Shown here one piece after another: positions 53,070 through 62,878 of a DNA stretch of 64,000 nt (the first letter of the stretch is position 1; every line of letters starts with the position of its first letter). Position numbers and translations under genes: made by a program. The notes beneath the pieces were generated by a model. It ran no database searches and was not told where the DNA came from. It worked only from the letters and a program-made list of their open reading frames with translations. The stretch is from Phycisphaerae bacterium (lineage in GTDB: Bacteria; Planctomycetota; Phycisphaerae; UBA1845; PWPN01): contig JAGNEZ010000007.1 of assembly GCA_018003015.1 (NCBI GenBank), positions 1 to 64,000 on the forward strand, written 5' to 3'.

Positions 53070-54251
53070 CTACTGCTCGAGCACCCCGCGCAGGACCGGC
53101 GCCAGGGCCTGGGCGATCCGCAGGAAACCCAGGTCGGTGGGATGCACACCATCCACAGCACCCTCTCCGTCGCCGCCGAGAAGCCCGTCGCCCGACACGT
53201 AGGTCAGGCGGCCGACACCCTTGGCCTTGAGCTGCTCGTAGGCGTTGCGGAGTGCCCCGTTCTTCTCCGCGAGGCCGCTGGCCACGTCTGGCAGGACGGC
53301 CGCGTGCTCGTACAGCTCATTCTCGACCAGAACAATGGGCGTATGCGGTCGAGCCTTGCGCAGCGTCTCGACAAACGGCTCGATCCGCTCGCTCACCATG
53401 GCCGTGGTCATGTTCGGCAGACAGTCGAGAACATAGACAGCCGCATCCACCTCGCAGAGCAGATCGGCCATCGCCGGTTCCATCTTCCCGCTTCCCGAGA
53501 AACCCAGATTGACCGTCGGCCGCTCGAGCATCCTTCCGAGAATCGCCACGTGAGCCATCCCCGGACGTGAGGCACAGCCGCCCTGGGCAATCGATGTACC
53601 ATAGACCAGAATCGGCTTGGAGCGAGTGGCCGGACGGGGCGGAGGCTGAGACAGGATTGCACTCGGAGCCACACCGATCTCCAGCGACTTGATGCCGTTG
53701 TAGAGCGGCAAGTACAGCAGGTACTCATGCGGACCAGCTGGAACGTTGTCCACCAGGTTAACCTCGTTGGTCGGGGAATTGACAGGTCGTCCGGCACCCA
53801 GCCAGCGCCACTTTCCCTGATGCCGCACATACAGATCCAGGCCGCTGACACCCGTGGCGGGCATGTGCGGCATGGCCAGCGACTTGGACGTCACCGTCCA
53901 CCGGGCAGCGATTCGGCTTGCATCCGTCACGAACCGCACGCACAGACCGGCGCTGTCCGTACTGAGTCCCCATACCGATTTCGGCACCACGCCTTTGGCC
54001 TTGGCCGGCAGGCGATGGTAGAACTCCTCGGTGTGGTTCCAGCCCCGGCCCTCAACCACCAACTCCCGGGCGTCGTACCACAGCATCTCGCCCTTGGCGT
54101 CCCTGGCCGCCTTGGCAGGATCGACGGGCTGCAGGTCGGCCAGACGAAGCGGCCCAATCGCCTCAGGCTGCTGACAGCCCGCAGCGAGCATCCACAGCGA
54201 GCCGGCCAGAACGAGCAAGTCCTGATTCCGTCCCTTGCGAGCCCTTTTCAT
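53070..54251 (-). CDS. SGNH/GDSL-family hydrolase, lipoprotein
   Basis: Protein of 393 residues with lipobox LAAGC (C26). An N-terminal carbohydrate-esterase-2-like beta domain (about 50-215) precedes an SGNH domain: the nucleophile Ser is in YGTSIAQGGCASRPG, Gly/Asn blocks appear as NLGFSGSG, and the Asp-His pair is in DGVHPTDLGF. This arrangement resembles acetyl-xylan or sialic-acid-type esterases of planctomycetes. Start 54251 has AGAGGTG upstream; earlier in-frame ATGs to 54305 have none. Likely removes acyl groups from glycans outside the inner membrane. Confidence 0.85.
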   Translation of the reverse strand: MKRARKGRNQDLLVLAGSLWMLAAGCQQPEAIGPLRLADLQPVDPAKAARDAKGEMLWYDARELVVEGRGWNHTEEFYHRLPAKAKGVVPKSVWGLSTDSAGLCVRFVTDASRIAARWTVTSKSLAMPHMPATGVSGLDLYVRHQGKWRWLGAGRPVNSPTNEVNLVDNVPAGPHEYLLYLPLYNGIKSLEIGVAPSAILSQPPPRPATRSKPILVYGTSIAQGGCASRPGMAHVAILGRMLERPTVNLGFSGSGKMEPAMADLLCEVDAAVYVLDCLPNMTTAMVSERIEPFVETLRKARPHTPIVLVENELYEHAAVLPDVASGLAEKNGALRNAYEQLKAKGVGRLTYVSGDGLLGGDGEGAVDGVHPTDLGFLRIAQALAPVLRGVLEQ

Positions 54252-54508
54252 CGGACACCTCTCAAGGCTCAGCCTCATGGTTCTGCACCTCATTCGAGAA
54301 CACACTAATCGCTCTCATCCGCGGTCATCTCGAATCACATCGAGGAATTGGCAGTGGGCTTCATCGATCGCGAACGACCGGACCCTGGCCCCGGTAGTGC
54401 TTGATGACCTTCCGAAGCGCATCCCCGGCTCAACACTACCAGGAGCTTCCAGCGTTCAGGCGAGACCCCGGGTTTCGACGTTCTCTGGGGGCCATGGGCG
54501 TTTCGGCT

Positions 54509-55537
54509 TCACCCGGCGATCCACGCCGCCAGCAGATCGATGCCCGCCTCAACGTCCTTGCGGTGCACGGTCTCGGTCGGAGTGTGAACGTAACGGCAGG
54601 GAATCGACAGCGTGAAGGCCTTCCGTCCGGCACCGGCCCGCTGCATCGAGCCGGCGTCGGTGCCGCCCATAGGCAGAATCTCGAGTTGATGCGGGATCTT
54701 GTGCTTGTGGGCGGTGGCGATGAACTCGTCAAGCAGCCCGCGATCGCTGATCGAGGCACTGTCCATCACCTTGAGGGCCACACCCTTGCCCAACTGGCTG
54801 ATGGAATCGGTCTTGTCGGTACCGGGTGTGTCGCAGCTCAGCGTCACGTCCACCGCAATGGCCACGTCGGTATCAAGGCCGTAGGCTCCCGGCCCCGACC
54901 CGCGACAGCCCACCTCCTCCTGAACCGTACCGACGAAGTAGATGTCGCAGGCACTCTTCCGGGCCACCTTGCGAACCGCGCTGATCGCCGTCCAGACCGC
55001 AATCCGGTCGTCCATGGCCTTGCCCGTCCAGAAATCGCCGACCACCGCCAGATCCTGAATCCAGGTGACCGGGTCGCCGATCCGTACCGCCTTCTCGACC
55101 TCATCCTTGGGCATGAACAGGTCCACGAAGAAGTCCTTCACGTCCAGCACTTTCTTACGTTCCTCTTCGCTGGCCACGTGGGTCGGGCGAATGCCAGGAT
55201 TCATCACCCCGATCAGGTCCTTGCGGCCCTGAACCAGCACCCGTCGAGCAAACAGATTGCGCGGTTCGAAGCCGCCGACCTTCTGCACGCGCAGCCAGCC
55301 TTGCTCGTCGATCGCCCGAACGTAGAAACCGATCTCGTCCATGTGGGCGGCAATCATCACCTTCCGGGCAGCCTTCTTGCCACTCTTGGCCGGCTTCTTG
55401 TGACAAATGACGTTGCCCAGGGGATCAACCGTGGTCTCGTCCCACAGTCCCTTGGTTTCCTTGAGAATCAGTTCGCGCACCCGCTCCTCGCGGCCGGATG
55501 TGCCCGGTGTGGAAATCAGCTTCCTCAGAAACTCCAT
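54509..55537 (-). CDS. M42-family metalloaminopeptidase (glutamyl aminopeptidase/endoglucanase-like)
   Basis: Protein of 342 residues with the M42 dinuclear metal set: H65-x-D67 in AAHMDEIG, the DD of KAMDDRIAV, EE in VQEEVG, D in IAVDVT and H in YVHTPTE. Cytosolic; releases N-terminal residues from peptides. Some relatives are annotated as cellulases, but the peptidase role is the established one. 76 bases downstream of ilvE on the same strand. Confidence 0.93.
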   Translation of the reverse strand: MEFLRKLISTPGTSGREERVRELILKETKGLWDETTVDPLGNVICHKKPAKSGKKAARKVMIAAHMDEIGFYVRAIDEQGWLRVQKVGGFEPRNLFARRVLVQGRKDLIGVMNPGIRPTHVASEEERKKVLDVKDFFVDLFMPKDEVEKAVRIGDPVTWIQDLAVVGDFWTGKAMDDRIAVWTAISAVRKVARKSACDIYFVGTVQEEVGCRGSGPGAYGLDTDVAIAVDVTLSCDTPGTDKTDSISQLGKGVALKVMDSASISDRGLLDEFIATAHKHKIPHQLEILPMGGTDAGSMQRAGAGRKAFTLSIPCRYVHTPTETVHRKDVEAGIDLLAAWIAG

Positions 55538-55613
55538 CGCACCCTTGCTCCAAAGAGACCCGCGAACGCCTGGACGCCCAAGTAGGACTTTCGAGCAGCC
55601 AGGGCAAATCGAA

Positions 55614-56507
55614 TCATTCCATGACCAACTTCTTGAAGTCGACGGTCAGCTGCTTGGTGATCGGGCCGGGCTCGCCGGTGCCGATCGGGCGGCCATCGAT
55701 CTTGGTGACCGGGATGATCTCGGCAGCCGTGCCGGTGAAGAAGCACTCGTCGGCGATGTAGAGGTCGTGACGGGTCAGCTCGCGCTCGCGGAAGGGCAGG
55801 CCCCGCTTGCGAACCAGCTCGATGGCCGCGTTCCGGGTGACGCCCTCGAGGATGCCGGCGTTCAACGGCGGCGTCTCCACGTCGCCGTTACGGACCAGGA
55901 ACAGGTTGTCACCGGTGCACTCGGCGACGTAACCCTGCGTATTGAACATGATTGCCTCGTACACGCCCGCATCCAGAGCCTCGATCTTGGCCAAAATGTT
56001 GTTCAGGTAGTTGAGGCTCTTGATCCGCGGACTGAGGGCGTTGGGATGGTTGCGCTGCACGCTGCAGCTGATCACCGCCATGCCCTTGTCGTACAGCTCC
56101 TTCGGGTACAGCTCGATCTGATCGGCGATGATGAAAACGCTGGGGCATTCGGTGCGATTGGGACTCAGGCCCAGGTATCCCACACCGCGGGTGACGACGA
56201 GACGAATGTAACCGTCGGTCAGGTCATTGGCCTTCAGCGTGTCATAGGCGGCCTTGACGAGTTCCTGGCGGTTCATGGGAATAACCAGCCGGATCGCCCG
56301 GGCGGATTCCTCCAGACGCTTCAAGTGCTCGTCGAGTCGGAAGACCTTGCCGCCATAGCTGCGGATGCCTTCGAAGACACCGTCCCCGTAAAGCAGACCG
56401 TGGTCGAAAACACTGATCGAGGCTTCGGCAACAGGTACGATCCGTCCGTCGAGAAAGACCTTCAGGTTGGGTTTCGGAGCAAACTTGTTTGTCTTGCCGA
56501 AGTCCAT
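55614..56507 (-). CDS. ilvE: branched-chain amino acid aminotransferase
   Basis: PLP fold-type IV transaminase of 297 residues. The PLP lysine is in SPRIKSLNYLNN, with FDHGLLYGDGVFEGIR near the N-terminus and the substrate loop GTAAEIIPV near the C-terminus, as in bacterial IlvE. Transfers amino groups between Leu, Ile or Val and 2-oxoglutarate. D-amino-acid or aminodeoxychorismate-lyase relatives have a different N-terminal loop. Lies between the lolD-like gene and the M42 peptidase, both in the same direction. Confidence 0.93.
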   Translation of the reverse strand: MDFGKTNKFAPKPNLKVFLDGRIVPVAEASISVFDHGLLYGDGVFEGIRSYGGKVFRLDEHLKRLEESARAIRLVIPMNRQELVKAAYDTLKANDLTDGYIRLVVTRGVGYLGLSPNRTECPSVFIIADQIELYPKELYDKGMAVISCSVQRNHPNALSPRIKSLNYLNNILAKIEALDAGVYEAIMFNTQGYVAECTGDNLFLVRNGDVETPPLNAGILEGVTRNAAIELVRKRGLPFRERELTRHDLYIADECFFTGTAAEIIPVTKIDGRPIGTGEPGPITKQLTVDFKKLVME

Positions 56508-56636
56508 GTGCGTACCGTTCCTCTGCTAATAGTGTCCTGCCCCCGACATCGAGCCCTGGAGGCGGCTGGTAAAACCATGCCGCCAGGAAGCCCGCCAGCG
56601 GCCAGGAGGATCCAGACTGGATGTGCCGCTCGGCAG

Positions 56637-57338
56637 TTACTCGTCGAGAGCCTTGATGCGGCCATCTGCCAGGGTCACGGTCCGATGGGCCGCGGAGGCG
56701 ACCTTAGGATCGTGAGTCACCATGACGACGGTCTGGCCCTTCTCATTGAGGGCCTTGAGCAGACCGAGGATGCCCTCGCCGGTCCTGGCATCCAGATTAC
56801 CGGTTGGCTCGTCGGCGAGCAAGACTTGCGGTTCGTTGATCAGCGCCCGGCCGATCGCCACCCTTTGACGCTCCCCGCCGGACAGCTCGTTCGGCCGGTG
56901 GCGAAAACGATCCTTCAGACCCATCAGCTCGAGAACCTCCGCCGCCCGGCGGTTCAGCTTGGACCGCTCCTTGAACCAGTCGAACAGACCAAACCGAACC
57001 ATGGTCGGCAGCAGCACGTTCTCCAGAGTATTCAGCTCGGGCAGTAGATGATAGAACTGGAACACGAAACCAAAGTGCAGATTGCGGTAACGGTCGCGCT
57101 CGGAGGCCGATCCGCCAAACACGTTCTGACCCTCAAAGGTCACCGTACCCCGGTCGGGCACGTCCAGGGCCCCCAGAAGATGCAGGAGCGTGCTCTTGCC
57201 GCTGCCGCTGGCCCCCATGATGGCCACAAACTCGCCCCGATGGACCGAGATCGACGCCCCACGTAGCACGTGAACCTTGTCCTGACCCAGCAGGTAGGTC
57301 TTGTGAACCCCGGCGGCATGGAGGATCAGGCTACTCAT
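56637..57338 (-). CDS. lolD: ABC transporter ATP-binding protein, LolD-like
   Basis: ATPase subunit of 233 residues with Walker A GASGSGKST, the LolD/MacB-type HFGFVFQFYHLLPELN, signature LSGGERQRVA and Walker B VLLADEPTGNLD. The N-terminal ATG 57338 overlaps the permease stop by eight bases. With the FtsX-like permease encoded immediately upstream it should form a lipoprotein-release (LolCDE) or related mechanotransmission complex in the inner membrane. Confidence 0.92.
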   Translation of the reverse strand: MSSLILHAAGVHKTYLLGQDKVHVLRGASISVHRGEFVAIMGASGSGKSTLLHLLGALDVPDRGTVTFEGQNVFGGSASERDRYRNLHFGFVFQFYHLLPELNTLENVLLPTMVRFGLFDWFKERSKLNRRAAEVLELMGLKDRFRHRPNELSGGERQRVAIGRALINEPQVLLADEPTGNLDARTGEGILGLLKALNEKGQTVVMVTHDPKVASAAHRTVTLADGRIKALDE

Positions 57339-58944
57339 AGCGCAACGACTCCACCGGCCAGATCCGGGCGGCTCGCACCGCGGCAATCACTGAACCTAGC
57401 ATCGACGCCACGATCGCGGTCAGGTAAATGTACACCACGTTCATCGGTTCGACGTGGTTGGGAATCCGGTCAAACGAGTACACCCTCGGATCCCACACCT
57501 CCAGGGATGGATTCAGCCAGATCAGCAGAGCCTGAACCTCGTTGATGTACCTCACGAAGAGCGTACCCAGGACGCTGCCCACGATTCCGCCAACCACCCC
57601 CACGGCCGCCCCGTAGGCCAGGAAGATGCCCGCCACCCCCCACGACGTGGCCCCGACGCTCTTGACCACGCCGATGTCCCGGGTCTTCTGCTGGACAATC
57701 ATGTAGAAGATGCAGCCCACCAGGAACACCGCCACGACGCTGATCACGCCGAACAGGACGGTCACCAGGACCTTCTCCTTCTTGACCGCGCCGATGAACC
57801 GCTCCTGCTTCTCCTCCCAGGTCCGCACCTTCACTCGATCCAGGTGCTGCACGGCAACGACTTCATCCGGGTGGGCCGCTCGAACCTGATTCCATGTCGC
57901 CAGGATCTTCTCGCGCACCCGGTGCACGTAAGCCGGCACATCACCCTCGCCGGGCGGGATCTTGAGCTTGATCTGGATCTGGGTGGTCCGGGCAGGAATC
58001 CTGGCCCCGCTCTCCGGCTGGCTTGAGGCATTCATCGCCACCTTGCTCTGGAGCAGGTCGAAATCAACGTACACGCTCATTGAGTCAATGTCGTAGATCC
58101 CGGTCTTGCCGTCATCCGCATACCGGAACATCATCTTCGGCATGTCCATCGAGTCGATGGGGCTGCCCGTCATGTTGAACGGCACCAGGGTGAGCAGAGC
58201 CTTCATCCCTCGCCAGTAATAGCGTTCATACTTGCCCTTCTGCCGGATGTCCGCAACCAGATCTGTACCGAAGATGATGCCGGGCAGCGTCCGATCGGTA
58301 TCCAGCCACGCCGGCTGGACCGATTGAGTCAAGGGGTCGGAGGGGATCCGGCGGTAGTAGCCGGGCCGCTGGTACTCCATCTCCTTGTCGATGTCCTGCC
58401 TGGCCTTCTCGAGACCACCCGGGCCGGAGGTCTCCAGGTACTTTTGCCAGGCGGCTTCGAGATCCGGCGGCAGAATGGCATTGCCCCGGCCGTCGTAACC
58501 GTAGGCCGGCTCGCCCTGCTTGTCCAGGGTGGTGGTGCCTGGATAGTACTTTTCGTAAAAGAGGCCGCCCTTGAAGTCGTTGACTTCGTAAGTCTCTTTG
58601 AGCTTAATGCCGACGATCTGCACGGCTTTCGTGATCTGATCGACCGGAAACCGAAGCACGCCGAAGGTGATGATGACCGGCGTGGCCTCGTGGATCTCGT
58701 TCGGCATCTCCGTCTTGATCCGGTTGATGAGATCATCGTAAAAGGGAAAACCCAGCAGCGAGTCGTTCTCGACCACCAGATCCGCCAGCATCCCGCGCGA
58801 ACGATCCTTGACCATCTGCAGGAAGCCGTCCATGACGCTGACCACGATCAAAACCATGGCCACGCACAGGCAGACCGCCGCCACGGCAAAAAAGGCGATC
58901 CGCCGGCGACGAAGATACCGTAGACAGAGGAAAAGCTTGTACAT
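57331..58944 (-). CDS. ABC transporter permease, LolC/LolE (FtsX-like) family
   Basis: Protein of 537 residues with four membrane helices: one at the N-terminus (IAFFAVAAVCLCVAMVLIVV) and three in the C-terminal FtsX domain (VLVTVLFGVISVVAVFLVGC onwards). The periplasmic domain between is long (about 350 residues), more than in E. coli LolC/E (about 400 residues in total), so the cargo may differ. KTRDIGVVKSVGAT is the standard cytoplasmic coupling loop. Start overlaps lysS stop as TAATG (58942-58946), and stop overlaps lolD start. Confidence 0.88.
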   Translation of the reverse strand: MYKLFLCLRYLRRRRIAFFAVAAVCLCVAMVLIVVSVMDGFLQMVKDRSRGMLADLVVENDSLLGFPFYDDLINRIKTEMPNEIHEATPVIITFGVLRFPVDQITKAVQIVGIKLKETYEVNDFKGGLFYEKYYPGTTTLDKQGEPAYGYDGRGNAILPPDLEAAWQKYLETSGPGGLEKARQDIDKEMEYQRPGYYRRIPSDPLTQSVQPAWLDTDRTLPGIIFGTDLVADIRQKGKYERYYWRGMKALLTLVPFNMTGSPIDSMDMPKMMFRYADDGKTGIYDIDSMSVYVDFDLLQSKVAMNASSQPESGARIPARTTQIQIKLKIPPGEGDVPAYVHRVREKILATWNQVRAAHPDEVVAVQHLDRVKVRTWEEKQERFIGAVKKEKVLVTVLFGVISVVAVFLVGCIFYMIVQQKTRDIGVVKSVGATSWGVAGIFLAYGAAVGVVGGIVGSVLGTLFVRYINEVQALLIWLNPSLEVWDPRVYSFDRIPNHVEPMNVVYIYLTAIVASMLGSVIAAVRAARIWPVESLRYE

Positions 58945-60464
58945 TAGACCTCGTCCGCCAAGTCATCCGGTCCGACCAGGTCCTCCTCCTCACCGATGGC
59001 CTTCGGCCGTTGGAGTGGAAACAGAATGACATCGCGGATACTACTCGAGTTCGTGAGCATCATGACCAGTCGGTCGATCCCCACGCCAAGACCGCCGGCT
59101 GGAGGCATGCCGTACTGCAGGGCGAGAACGAAGTCCTCGTCGAATACGGCCATGGTCTCATCACGCTTCTCGCCGACCAGCGTGCGGCGGAAGTTCTCCT
59201 CCTGCACGGCCGGGTCGTTCAACTCCGTGTAGGCGTTGGCCAGCTCGCAACCGGCGACAAACGCCTCAAACCTCAGCGCAATGCTCGGGTCATCCGCCTT
59301 CCGGCGGGTCAGCGGACACAGCGGAGCCGGATAGTCGAGGACAAATGCCGGCTGGATCAGCTTCGGCTCGACCGCGGCCTCAAACAGCTCGTTCACGACC
59401 AGTTCATCGGCCAGTCCCTCGTGTTCGATCCCCAGCGAAGCCGCCTTCTTCCGGACCGCGGAATAGTCGGTCATTTTCACGCCGGCATGTTCCTCAAGTA
59501 GATCCGCGTAGTGGCGCCGCGGCCAGGGCGGGGCAAAGTCGATATCGTGCCTGTCGAACTGCCGCTTGAAGCCGCCGCCGATCCGCTCGATCGCGGCCGC
59601 GACCATGGCCTCGGTGATGTCCATCATGTCGTTGTAGTCGCCGTAAGCCTGATATACTTCCAGCAGAGTGAACTCCGGGTTGTGCTGGGTGTCGATTCCT
59701 TCGTTGCGGAACACCCGGGCGAACTCGAAAACCCGCTCGATCCCCCCTACCAGCAGCCGCTTGAGGTACAGCTCCGGACTGATCCGCAGGAAGAGCTGCA
59801 TGTCCAGCGTGTTGTGGTGAGTCGTGAACGGCCGGGCCGCCGCGCCGCCGTAAATCGGCTGCAGGACCGGCGTCTCGACCTCAAAAAACGCCCGATCCAC
59901 CAGGCAGCGACGGATCGCGTCGATGATCAGACTCCGCTGCTTGAAGGTCTCGCGAACCTGCGGATTGGTGAACAGGTCCACATACCGGCGCCGATAGCGG
60001 AGGTCAACGTCCTTGAGGCCGTGCCACTTGGCCGGCGGAGGCTGAATCGCCTTGCTCAGTACGGTGAGTGAGGTCGGCCAGATGGTCAGCTCCCCGGTCT
60101 TGGTCTTCCCCATCGGGCCTTCCACGCCGATGATGTCACCAAGGTTGAGCAACTTGATCGCCACCTCAAACTCCTCGGGCTTCACCGCCGCCTTGCTGAC
60201 CCCGATTTGGAAATCGCCGGTCCCGTCGCGGAGTGTCATGAAGACCAGCTTGCCGCACGGGCGATGAAGCATGACCCGCCCGGCAACGCGGTAGCTCTGG
60301 TCGGGGGCGTGCTGGCCAGGTTGAAGATTGAGGGCCTCACCCTTGTGGCGGAGTTCTACGAGCGGCACCGCCCCAGGAAACCGCCGCCCGTAGGGATCCA
60401 CCTGCAGTTCTCGGAGCTTGTCAAGCTTGAGCTTACGATCCAGAACTTGTTGGTTTTCAGCCAT
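58944..60464 (-). CDS. lysS: lysyl-tRNA synthetase, class II
   Basis: Aminoacyl-tRNA synthetase of 506 residues. The OB-fold anticodon domain (about 60-170) is followed by class II motif 2 (VFEFARVFRNEGID) and motif 3 (MPPAGGLGVGIDRLVMML). HNPEFTLLEVYQAYGDYNDMM also marks class II LysRS. It overlaps the LolC-like permease and lies 97 bases after tsaD. Confidence 0.97.
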   Translation of the reverse strand: MAENQQVLDRKLKLDKLRELQVDPYGRRFPGAVPLVELRHKGEALNLQPGQHAPDQSYRVAGRVMLHRPCGKLVFMTLRDGTGDFQIGVSKAAVKPEEFEVAIKLLNLGDIIGVEGPMGKTKTGELTIWPTSLTVLSKAIQPPPAKWHGLKDVDLRYRRRYVDLFTNPQVRETFKQRSLIIDAIRRCLVDRAFFEVETPVLQPIYGGAAARPFTTHHNTLDMQLFLRISPELYLKRLLVGGIERVFEFARVFRNEGIDTQHNPEFTLLEVYQAYGDYNDMMDITEAMVAAAIERIGGGFKRQFDRHDIDFAPPWPRRHYADLLEEHAGVKMTDYSAVRKKAASLGIEHEGLADELVVNELFEAAVEPKLIQPAFVLDYPAPLCPLTRRKADDPSIALRFEAFVAGCELANAYTELNDPAVQEENFRRTLVGEKRDETMAVFDEDFVLALQYGMPPAGGLGVGIDRLVMMLTNSSSIRDVILFPLQRPKAIGEEEDLVGPDDLADEV

Positions 60465-60504
60465 AGGCGGGTCATCGTAAAGCCCGCAGGGATCTGACGC
60501 AACG

Positions 60505-60544
60505 GCCTGACGAGGCCCCAGAAGAACCTCTGAGCCCGTCAGGC
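60505..60544 (-). repeat. hairpin between tsaD and lysS
   Basis: GCCTGACG (60505-60512) pairs perfectly with CGTCAGGC (60537-60544); an inner AGG/CCT (60513-60515 with 60527-60529) could extend it. It lies just after the tsaD stop. No T-run follows on the minus strand, so a factor-independent terminator is not assured; it could still slow or partly end transcription before lysS. Confidence 0.4.
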
Positions 60545-60561
60545 AAACCGCCGGCGCGGTC

Positions 60562-61650
60562 TCACCGCTCCCTCCGCACTTCCGGCGTCCCCGCGGCCTG
60601 GGCCTCCAAGGCCAGCGAGTCCATCCGGCCAGCCGCGAGCAGGTGTACCCCCAACGCCGCGATCATCGCCCCGTTGTCCGTACAGTAGCACATCGGCGTC
60701 AGGTGAAGGGTCACGCTTGTCTTCTGGCAGGCGGCGGCCAGAGATTCACGCAGGTACCGGTTGGCCGCAACCCCCCCGCCGATCACGACCGTCCGCGTGC
60801 CAGTCCGCTCAACCGCTCGCAGAGTCTTGGCCACCAGAACCCCAACTGCGGCGCTCTGGAAACTGGCGGCCACGTCGGCCACATCCTGCGAACTCATGCG
60901 CGCCAAACCTCCGGTGGTCTTGCCCGGCCCGTGGACCCGGTACAGAACCGCCGTCTTGATCCCGCTGAAACTGAAATCGAGCGACTCGTCACCTAGCATG
61001 GTCCGAGGAAAATCATACGCCCGGGAGTTGCCCGAAGCCGCCGCCTTCTCCACAACCGGCCCACCTGGAAAGCCCAAACCCAGGATGCTGGCCACCTTGT
61101 CGAACGCCTCGCCCGCTGCATCGTCAATCGTCGTACCCAAAGTCTCGATATCCAGCGGCCCGCGAACCAGCATCAGGGATGTGTGACCGCCGCTAACCAC
61201 CAAAGCGACCGCCGGCCAAGGCAAGGCGGCCGGCCCCAGATCAATCGCCGCACTGCAGGCGTGGGCGTGAACATGGTTCACGCCGATCAACGGCTTGCCC
61301 CAAGCCAGAGCCAGAGTCTTGGCCGCGGTAACACCGATCAACAGGCAACCCATCAGCCCAGGCCGGGCGGTAACGGCTATGGCGTCGATCTCATCCCGCC
61401 CTACCCCTGCACCCGCCATCGCTTCCTGAATCGCACCATCGAGATTCTCAATGTGAGCCCGGGACGCCAATTCCGGCACGACCCCACCGTACTTGGCGTG
61501 AACATCGAACTGGGTCGCAACCACATTGGATCGCACCCGGTGGGCACCGGTCATGACCGCGACCGAGGTCTCGTCGCACGACGTCTCTATACCCAAAACG
61601 GTGAGCCCGCGACCACCCTCTGACATCGAGCAAGCCGTCATCTCTGTCAT
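60562..61650 (-). CDS. tsaD: tRNA N6-adenosine threonylcarbamoyltransferase
   Basis: ASKHA-fold enzyme of 362 residues transferring threonylcarbamoyl to A37 of ANN-decoding tRNAs. LGIETSCDETS, the metal site HVHAHACSA, GGHTSLMLV, FSFSGIKTA, GGVAANRYLR and the C-terminal CTDNGAMIA are all present. AAGGGA five bases before 61650 supports that ATG; 61641 and 61626 are later in-frame ATGs. Divergent from the epimerase gene. Confidence 0.96.
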   Translation of the reverse strand: MTEMTACSMSEGGRGLTVLGIETSCDETSVAVMTGAHRVRSNVVATQFDVHAKYGGVVPELASRAHIENLDGAIQEAMAGAGVGRDEIDAIAVTARPGLMGCLLIGVTAAKTLALAWGKPLIGVNHVHAHACSAAIDLGPAALPWPAVALVVSGGHTSLMLVRGPLDIETLGTTIDDAAGEAFDKVASILGLGFPGGPVVEKAAASGNSRAYDFPRTMLGDESLDFSFSGIKTAVLYRVHGPGKTTGGLARMSSQDVADVAASFQSAAVGVLVAKTLRAVERTGTRTVVIGGGVAANRYLRESLAAACQKTSVTLHLTPMCYCTDNGAMIAALGVHLLAAGRMDSLALEAQAAGTPEVRRER

Positions 61651-61828
61651 CCGTTCCCTTTTACAGGACCGGCCACCGCGGGGCAAACGAGCAAACCCTG
61701 GACATGACGGAAACAACACCCGGCGAGGCAAGCGGGGGGACGTGAACGCGGTCGCTTGCCCAGCGACACGTTCTACTCGATACTCAGATACGGTCGGCCG
61801 CAGACCTGTCTCTTTGGAGGACAGAACG

Positions 61829-62878
61829 ATGAGCGAGTCGTCGCTTGCCTTGCCCGCCTTGATTGAATCCGAGGAACAGTTGGACGACGTCCTGACTGAA
61901 CCCACCCCCAGCCTGGTTAAGAACTTGAGCGGTCTCGACGGGGATATCATCATCCTGGGCGTCGCCGGCAAGATGGGTCCCACGCTCGCTCGACTGGCAC
62001 GGCGGGCGCTCGACCAGGCGGGCAGCACCTCGCGGGTGATCGGCGTGGCCCGGTTCAGCGAGCCCGGGCTCCGCGAGCAGCTGGAGCGGCGAGGAATCGA
62101 GACCCTCGCCGGTGACCTCCTGGAACCCGACGTGCTGGCCGGCTTGCCGGACGCACCCAACGTCATCTATCTGGCCGGACGAAAGTTCGGATCGACCGGC
62201 CAGGAGGAACTGACCTGGGCCATGAATGCCTACCTGCCTGCCCGAGTGGCGGAGAAGTACAGGCAATCACGCATCGTCGCCCTCTCGACCGGCAACGTCT
62301 ATCCGCTGACTCCGGTGAGCAGACCCGGGCCGGACGAGACGACCCCAACCAGACCGATCGGTGAGTACGCCCAATCCTGCCTCGGCCGCGAGCGGATGTT
62401 CCAGTACTTCAGCGCACGGAACAAGACCCCCGTCGCCCTTGTGCGGCTCAATTACGCCGTCGATCTGCGCTACGGCGTGCTGGTCGACGTGGCCCGGAAA
62501 GTACACGACGGCGAGCCGGTCTCGCTGGCCATGGGCTACGCGAACGTGATCTGGCAAGGCGACGCCAACGCGGCCATCCTGCGGTGCCTGAGACACTGCA
62601 CTTCCCCCCCGTTCATCCTCAACCTCACCGGGCTGGAGATTCTGTCCATCCGCGAGGTAGCCGAGGTGTTCGGCAACATGTTCGGCCGCAAGCCAGTCTT
62701 CGAGGGCAAGGAAGAGCCGACCGCACTCCTGAGCAATGCCGGGAGATACGGCGACCTCATGGGTCCGCCGTTGGTATCCGCCGATCAGCTCATCAACTGG
62801 GTTGCCCATTGGGTAGCCGCCGGCGGCCGCCTGCTGAACAAACCCACACACTTCGAGGCTCGCGACGGCCGTTTCTGA
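61829..62878 (+). CDS. NAD-dependent epimerase/dehydratase family protein
   Basis: Extended SDR-type protein of 349 residues. After a 35-residue N-terminal extension the nucleotide-binding strand reads DIIILGVAGKMGPTLAR (GxxGxxG-like). The usual YxxxK catalytic motif is not clear: EYAQSCLGRERM occupies its place with Tyr but Arg where Lys is expected, so it may be a non-catalytic or altered member. A Thr-Gly-Asn-Val-Tyr strand (STGNVYPL) sits where the catalytic Ser/Thr lies. GGAGG eight bases before ATG 61829. Substrate unknown. Confidence 0.82.
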   Translation: MSESSLALPALIESEEQLDDVLTEPTPSLVKNLSGLDGDIIILGVAGKMGPTLARLARRALDQAGSTSRVIGVARFSEPGLREQLERRGIETLAGDLLEPDVLAGLPDAPNVIYLAGRKFGSTGQEELTWAMNAYLPARVAEKYRQSRIVALSTGNVYPLTPVSRPGPDETTPTRPIGEYAQSCLGRERMFQYFSARNKTPVALVRLNYAVDLRYGVLVDVARKVHDGEPVSLAMGYANVIWQGDANAAILRCLRHCTSPPFILNLTGLEILSIREVAEVFGNMFGRKPVFEGKEEPTALLSNAGRYGDLMGPPLVSADQLINWVAHWVAAGGRLLNKPTHFEARDGRF

